64,000 bases of DNA from Galactobacter caseinivorans (GTDB lineage: Bacteria; Actinomycetota; Actinomycetes; Actinomycetales; Micrococcaceae). This document shows positions 59,765-64,000 of the stretch, one piece after another. Position numbers and translations under genes: made by a program. The notes under the pieces are model-generated. The model searched no databases, had not been told where the DNA came from, and saw only the letters and a list, made by a program, of their open reading frames with translations. Positions within the stretch are counted from its first letter, which is position 1. Each line of letters opens with the position of its first letter. The stretch is from contig NZ_QQXL01000001.1 of NCBI RefSeq assembly GCF_003640665.1, positions 124,001 through 188,000 on the forward strand. Direction: 5' to 3'.

Positions 59765-60837
59765 GCGGTGTGAGGCTGGCGGAGCTCACCACGCTGCGCG
59801 TTGGCGGGCCAGCGGACACGCTGGTGGCGGCCACCAGCCGCGAAGAGATCGTGGAGCACGTGAGGGCGGCGGACGCCGCGCGGGAGCCGTTGCTGGTGCT
59901 CGGCGGCGGTTCAAACCTCCTGATCGACGACGCCGGGTGGCGCGGGACCGTTCTGGGCATGGGTACCAGCGGGGTCACGGTGGGGGAGCCCACCGGCGCG
60001 GGCGGCGGCCGCCTGGTCACCGTGCAGGCGGGCCACGACTGGGACGCCGTGGTGGCCCAGACCGTGGAGGAGGGGCTCAGTGGCTTAGAGGCCCTCTCCG
60101 GCATCCCTGGCTCCGCCGGTGCCACACCGGTGCAAAACGTGGGGGCCTACGGCGCGGATGTGTCCCAGACCTTGGTGCGGGTCACCGTCTTTGACCGCGC
60201 CACGGATCAGGTCAAGGAGCTCAGCGTGGGGGATCTGCGCATGGGCTATCGCGACTCCCTCCTGAAGCGCAGCACCGAGAACGGCTCGCCGCGCTACGTG
60301 GTCCTTGATGCCACGTTCCAGCTCTTTGCGGACGAGGACCGCCCGGTTGCCTTTGCGCAGCTGGCGCAGGCCCTCGGCGTGAGTGTGGGGGATCGGGTCC
60401 CGGCGCCTCAGGTGCGTGAGGCGGTGCTCGCGCTACGTGCCTCCAAGGGGATGGTTCTGGATCGTCATGATCCCGATACCTACTCCTGCGGCTCCTTCTT
60501 CACCAACCCGGTGGTGTCGCCAGCGCTCGCGCAGACGCTTCCGCAGGACGCGCCGCGCTTCCCGGTGCAGGAGTCTGAGGGCCTCAAGCTCTCCGCCGCC
60601 TGGCTGATTGATCACGCGGGCTTCCACAAGGGTTTTGGGCTGCCCGGCATGCCCGGAGAGGCCCTGGCCGGTGGGCGGGCCTCGCTCTCCACCAAGCACA
60701 CCCTGGCGCTGACCAACCGCGGCCAGGCCAGCAGCGCGGACGTGCTTGCTGTGGCGCGTGCGGTGAGAGACGGCGTGAAGGACGCGTGGGGCATCGAGCT
60801 GCACCACGAGCCGCTGCTGATCAACTGCACGCTCTAA
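59761..60837 (+). CDS. murB: UDP-N-acetylenolpyruvoylglucosamine reductase
   Basis: 358 residues. FAD-binding PCMH domain (TTLRVGGPADTLVA, LLVLGGGSNLLI, LSGIPGSAGATPVQNVGAYG) and C-terminal substrate domain with YRDSLLK, SCGSFFTNPVV (catalytic Ser) and a final Glu region (GIELHHEPLLI). It makes UDP-MurNAc for peptidoglycan. GTG 59761 overlaps the MaoC stop (GTGA). Confidence 0.94.
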   Translation: MSGVRLAELTTLRVGGPADTLVAATSREEIVEHVRAADAAREPLLVLGGGSNLLIDDAGWRGTVLGMGTSGVTVGEPTGAGGGRLVTVQAGHDWDAVVAQTVEEGLSGLEALSGIPGSAGATPVQNVGAYGADVSQTLVRVTVFDRATDQVKELSVGDLRMGYRDSLLKRSTENGSPRYVVLDATFQLFADEDRPVAFAQLAQALGVSVGDRVPAPQVREAVLALRASKGMVLDRHDPDTYSCGSFFTNPVVSPALAQTLPQDAPRFPVQESEGLKLSAAWLIDHAGFHKGFGLPGMPGEALAGGRASLSTKHTLALTNRGQASSADVLAVARAVRDGVKDAWGIELHHEPLLINCTL

Positions 60838-60909
60838 AGTGGGGCGCCGCCGCGGGATCACCGCGGCGTGGCACTTCACATAGGAGGCAAGCGGGGCCAG
60901 GATGGGGTG

Positions 60910-61125
60910 ATGGACAACATCATTCCGGATGCATCTGACATCGATAACCAGCCCACCACCAGCCTGGAGAAGGCCCACTCCATGGCCGTGCACAACCTGG
61001 AGCAGGCGGATCACCTGTTGGCCCAGGCCACGCAGGACGGCGCCCCGGCGGAGCGCCTGGAGCAGCTGCGTCATCTGCGTGAGGTGGCCAAAGAGGACCT
61101 GGAGCGCACCCGCCGGAACCTCTGA
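60910..61125 (+). CDS. Small helical protein
   Basis: 71 residues: an acidic start (MDNIIPDASDIDNQ) and an amphipathic helical rest (LEKAHSMAVHNLEQADHLLAQATQDG, LEQLRHLREVAKEDLERTRRNL) that could form a helical hairpin or coiled coil. AGGATGGGG precedes ATG 60910; a stronger AGGAGG at 60882 is too far for it. No family recognised. It follows murB by 72 bp. Confidence 0.6.
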   Translation: MDNIIPDASDIDNQPTTSLEKAHSMAVHNLEQADHLLAQATQDGAPAERLEQLRHLREVAKEDLERTRRNL

Positions 61126-61141
61126 GCGGCGTCGGGCCCAG

Positions 61142-62077
61142 CTACAGCGTGGCGGGGCCCTCTGGGCTTCCCTTGCTTTCTAGGGCGTGGGGACGCGACG
61201 AAGCGGGTGGCCGGTTCGTTTCTTCGTGCTGTGTCGCTGCCCAGTTGGCGAGGAGAGCGAGCGCGTCTGCCGCGGGCGTGCTCGGCTCCGCCCCGTACGT
61301 GGTGAGGGTGAGCCCCGGATCGGCAGGCAGATCCAACACGTCGTAGGTGATCTCGATGAGCCCGACGATGGGGTTGATGATCCGTTTGGTGCCGGTGAGG
61401 TGCATCCTCACGTCGTGTCCGGCCCACCGGGTGCGGAACTCGTCGCTGCGGGTCACGAGTTCCCCGACCAGGTCGGTGAGGTCCCGGTCGTAGGGATTGA
61501 GCCCCGCCTCGTGGCGGAGCAGCGCAACCATCCCATCCGCTGCCTCGTCCCAATCCGGGTAAAAGTCATGCCGACGCGGGTCCAAGAAGGTGAACCTGAC
61601 GATGTTCGGCGGCTCCACCGGGTCATCGAAGACCGGCGCGTAGAGGGCCCGGAAGAGCGGGTTGCAGGCCATCACGTCGTTGCGGGCGTTTCTCACGAAG
61701 GCCGGCGTGCTGAGCATCGAATCCAGGAGCCGCTCAATGCTGGGCCGCACCGGTGAGGCCCGTGGGCGCCGCGCGGCGCTCTTGGGGCGGGCGGCGCGGG
61801 CCAGGTTAAACAGGTGAAGACGCTCTGCCTCATCGAGTCGCAGCGCACGCGCCACCGCGTCCAGTACGTCGTCGGATACGCCATTGATGTGGCCCTTTTC
61901 CAGGCGCGCGTACCACTCCGTGCTCACCCCGGCCAGGACGGCGACCTCCTCCCGCCGCAGCCCCGGTACACGGCGCCGCCCGCCTGCTGGCGGCAGGCCG
62001 ACGTCGTGCGGTGTCAGCTTGGCGCGGCGGGTGGCGAGGAAGTCGCGAATCGCGCTCCGGTGATCGGAAGGTTCCAT
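61142..62077 (-). CDS. XRE-family regulator with MmyB-like ligand domain
   Basis: 311 residues. N-terminal HTH_31 domain (AIRDFLATRRAKLTP, VPGLRREEVAVLAGVSTEWYARLEKG) and the MmyB-like C-terminal domain (FLDPRRHDFYPDWDEAADGMVALLR, VRMHLTGTKRIINPIVG). These proteins often repress a divergent dehydrogenase or transporter gene. Here the divergent gene is an MFS exporter and a nested palindrome lies between the two. Confidence 0.9.
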   Translation of the reverse strand: MEPSDHRSAIRDFLATRRAKLTPHDVGLPPAGGRRRVPGLRREEVAVLAGVSTEWYARLEKGHINGVSDDVLDAVARALRLDEAERLHLFNLARAARPKSAARRPRASPVRPSIERLLDSMLSTPAFVRNARNDVMACNPLFRALYAPVFDDPVEPPNIVRFTFLDPRRHDFYPDWDEAADGMVALLRHEAGLNPYDRDLTDLVGELVTRSDEFRTRWAGHDVRMHLTGTKRIINPIVGLIEITYDVLDLPADPGLTLTTYGAEPSTPAADALALLANWAATQHEETNRPPASSRPHALESKGSPEGPATL

Positions 62078-62084
62078 GCATTCA

Positions 62085-62090
62085 ACGCTA
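62085..62090 (-). promoter_or_regulatory. -10 box of the XRE regulator gene
   Basis: On the minus strand TAGCGT ends seven bases before ATG 62077. No ribosome site. Confidence 0.5.
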
Positions 62091-62112
62091 CTCCGGCTCC
62101 CGGGCGCTAGAG

Positions 62113-62139
62113 AGGGGGTAGTTCATACCCCCTATGAAC
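62113..62139. promoter_or_regulatory. Nested inverted repeats between XRE and MFS genes
   Basis: AGGGGGTA-gttca-TACCCCCT (62113-62133) overlaps GTTCATA-ccccc-TATGAAC (62121-62139). Both are perfect. The second is a likely operator for the XRE regulator. Confidence 0.6.
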
Positions 62140-62219
62140 GCGCTCTCCCGCGCCTGGTCTGCGGCTGATGTCATGGATGCACATCAACACGTCAGCACTC
62201 TCAGGAGAGAACACCCCAC

Positions 62220-63488
62220 ATGAGTACGCACCACCTGGAAGCCGCCCCCCACACGGAGAGCGGGAACACCACACCCGCGCAACCCCGGCTGCCCTTGGTG
62301 GTCTACGTCTTGGCGCTGGGCACCTTCTTGATGCTGACCACCGAGTTTGTGGTCGCGGGCATCCTCCCGGAGGTCGCCGGGGACTTGAAGATCTCCCTTG
62401 CGCAGGCGGGCGGCCTCATCACGGTGTTCGCGGTGGGCATGATCATCGGTGCCCCGCTCATGGCGTTACTGACCATGCGACTCTCCAAGCGGTTGACGCT
62501 TGTCCTTGCACTGGTGGTGTTTATCGTCGGGCATGTGGTGGTGGGCCTTGCCTCGGACTTTTCGGTGTTGCTCGCCGCTCGGTTTGTCACCGCGGTCGCC
62601 ACCGGCGCGTTCTGGGCGGTCTCGGCGGTGGTCGCCACGCGGGCCGCGGGTGCGCAGGCCGGCGCCCGGGCCATGGGCATTGTGAGCGCAGGCGGCGCAC
62701 TGGCCACGGTGCTCGGCGTGCCCATCGGGGCCTTCGTGGCCCAGATGGCCGGCTGGCGCGGGACGTTCTGGTTCCTGGCCGTTGCCGCCACGGTGGCCGT
62801 GGTCTTTGTGGCCCGTTTGGTGCCGGAGGAGGGTCCCAGCACTCAGGTGTCATCGGTGCGCACCCAGTTCAGCGGGCTGCGCTCTGGCCGGCTGTGGCTG
62901 GCGCTGCTGGCCTGCACCACCACGACCGGCGGCGTGCTTGCCGCCTACTCCTACATCTCTCCCATCCTCACCGAACAGGCGGGCATCGCCACCGCGTTGG
63001 TGCCCCTGGTGCTGACCGGCTTTGGAGTGGGCTCGTTCATCGGCACCATCGTTGGCGGGCGGTTTGGGGACAAGCACCCGGGATTGATCACCATTCTCAC
63101 GCCCGCCGTCACCACCGCGCTGCTCATCGCCATCAGCGCCACCACGGGGCTTCCCTGGGTCATGACGGCACTGGTCGTGGTCCTTGGGCTGTTCGGGCTC
63201 AGCGCCAATGGCGTGCTGATCCACCTCGCCGTCACCTTCTCTGGGAAGGCCGCGACCCTTGGATCCGCGCTGGCCGTCTCTGCCTTCAACGCCGGCACGG
63301 CCATCGGCACAGCGGTCGCTGGGGCCACGCTCTCTAGCTCGTGGGGCATCCACGGCCCGGCCGCTGTCGGCGCCGTGATCGTCTTCCTGACGCTGGTGCC
63401 GACCATCGCCCTGGCGCTCCTCCAGCGCCGTAAGGCACGGTCGGCGTCACCAACGCAGGCCAAGGGGATGGCCAGCGCCGAGCGCTAG
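62220..63488 (+). CDS. MFS exporter, DHA1 family (AraJ/YdhP-like)
   Basis: 422 residues with twelve transmembrane segments. [25 protein letters not shown] opens the family and [11 protein letters not shown] marks motif C. It probably expels a drug or sugar-like compound; induction through the divergent XRE regulator is likely. ATG 62220 follows CAGGAGAG by about ten bases. Its stop overlaps the convergent asd stop within CTAG. Confidence 0.9.
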   Translation: MSTHHLEAAPHTESGNTTPAQPRLPLVVYVLALGTFLMLTTEFVVAGILPEVAGDLKISLAQAGGLITVFAVGMIIGAPLMALLTMRLSKRLTLVLALVVFIVGHVVVGLASDFSVLLAARFVTAVATGAFWAVSAVVATRAAGAQAGARAMGIVSAGGALATVLGVPIGAFVAQMAGWRGTFWFLAVAATVAVVFVARLVPEEGPSTQVSSVRTQFSGLRSGRLWLALLACTTTTGGVLAAYSYISPILTEQAGIATALVPLVLTGFGVGSFIGTIVGGRFGDKHPGLITILTPAVTTALLIAISATTGLPWVMTALVVVLGLFGLSANGVLIHLAVTFSGKAATLGSALAVSAFNAGTAIGTAVAGATLSSSWGIHGPAAVGAVIVFLTLVPTIALALLQRRKARSASPTQAKGMASAER

Positions 63489-64000
63489 AGCTCCCCGAGC
63501 GCGATCTTGAGCATGCGGCGCAACGGCTCCGCAGCACCCCAGAGCAGCTGATCTCCCACGGTGAAGGCGGAGAGGTACTGCGGGCCCATCTCCAGCTTGC
63601 GCAGGCGGCCCACCGGAACCGTGAGGGTGCCGGAGGCCGCCACCGGGGTGAGGTCTCGCATGGAGTCCTCCTTGGTATTGGGTACCACCTTGCTCCACTC
63701 GTTGTCCTCATCCAGGATGCGCGTGATCTCCTCGATGGACAGGTCCTGTGTGAGCTTGATGGTCAGGGCCTGCGAGTGGGAGCGCATGGCGCCGATCCGC
63801 ACGCACAGGCCGTCCACGACGATCGCGTCTGCGCCGGAGCGGCCCAGGATCTTGTTGGTCTCCACCCCGGCCTTCCACTCCTCCTTGGACTGCCCATTGC
63901 CCAGATCCGCGTCGATCCAGGGGATCAGGTTGCCGGCCAGGGGGACTCCAAACTGGCTGGCGTCCAGCTCCGGGGAGCGCTGAGCTGCCAGGACCTGGCG
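63485..64000 (-). CDS. asd: Aspartate-semialdehyde dehydrogenase (C-terminal part)
   Basis: The last 171 codons; the gene continues beyond the right edge. [19 protein letters not shown] then [10 protein letters not shown] and [22 protein letters not shown] match the C-terminal catalytic domain, with the active-site His in RSHSQA and the Arg in RIGAMR. It reduces aspartyl phosphate in lysine, threonine and methionine synthesis. The N-terminal NADP domain and the catalytic Cys are outside the window. Confidence 0.95.
   Translation of the reverse strand, partial: RQVLAAQRSPELDASQFGVPLAGNLIPWIDADLGNGQSKEEWKAGVETNKILGRSGADAIVVDGLCVRIGAMRSHSQALTIKLTQDLSIEEITRILDEDNEWSKVVPNTKEDSMRDLTPVAASGTLTVPVGRLRKLEMGPQYLSAFTVGDQLLWGAAEPLRRMLKIALGEL

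Overview
The window is GC-rich, gene-dense bacterial DNA from an actinomycete (Actinomycetota, most likely Micrococcales/Actinomycetales; I do not name a species). Reasons: very high GC, many GTG starts, a menaquinone pathway with a MenJ-type reductase, a fused HAD-GH65 phosphorylase, an FprA-type reductase, EfeUOB, and many genes whose start codon lies 6-7 bases after a TANNNT -10 box, the actinobacterial leaderless layout.

Layout. 1-1316: start of a sugar-binding lipoprotein and a divergent LacI regulator around a double operator. 1359-3542: D-amino-acid oxidase, MarR and Lrp/AsnC regulators. 3689-7562: 2-oxoacid dehydrogenase E1alpha-E1beta-E2 operon divergent from the Lrp gene. 7687-9683: metallo-beta-lactamase-fold hydrolase and PAP2 phosphatase. 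9782-20048: menaquinone genes menC-menD, then menF divergent from menG-menJ-like-polyprenyl synthase, interrupted by a polar amino-acid ABC transporter (12698-15280). 20045-26445: HIT protein, SUKH-like protein, RarD-type transporter, ferredoxin-NADP reductase, MFS exporter, HtpX. 26680-30406: efeUOB iron uptake. 31135-38582: YajQ, a lipocalin-like protein, tRNA-Tyr, RtcB, a ThDP enzyme, thioredoxin, acyl-CoA synthetase. 38642-46845: DNA glycosylase, transsulfuration pair (cystathionine beta-synthase and gamma-lyase/synthase), amidohydrolase, DEAD-box helicase. 46913-47119: tRNA-Thr and tRNA-Met.

47.1-53.2 kb is a decayed accessory island after the tRNAs. It holds a frameshifted HTH gene, the 3' end of an IS3-type transposase, small secreted, lipoprotein and membrane genes of lower GC, and a broken phage-like operon. 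53.2-64 kb returns to core genes: EamA exporter with LysR regulator, HAD-GH65 phosphorylase, two MaoC-type dehydratase genes with murB, an XRE regulator divergent from an MFS exporter, and the 3' end of asd.

The most unusual signal is non-coding. Four intergenic arrays are built from GGATC-containing units repeated at exactly 19 bp and then repeated as inverted copies around an 11-13 nt centre. Two (22207-22315, 30694-30874) use the core GGATYTGCTC; two (47332-47398, 52996-53081) use GGATCCCCC. They share scaffold bases outside the cores, and the second pair are direct repeats (64 of 67 positions) bracketing the decayed island. I recognise no described element with this architecture.
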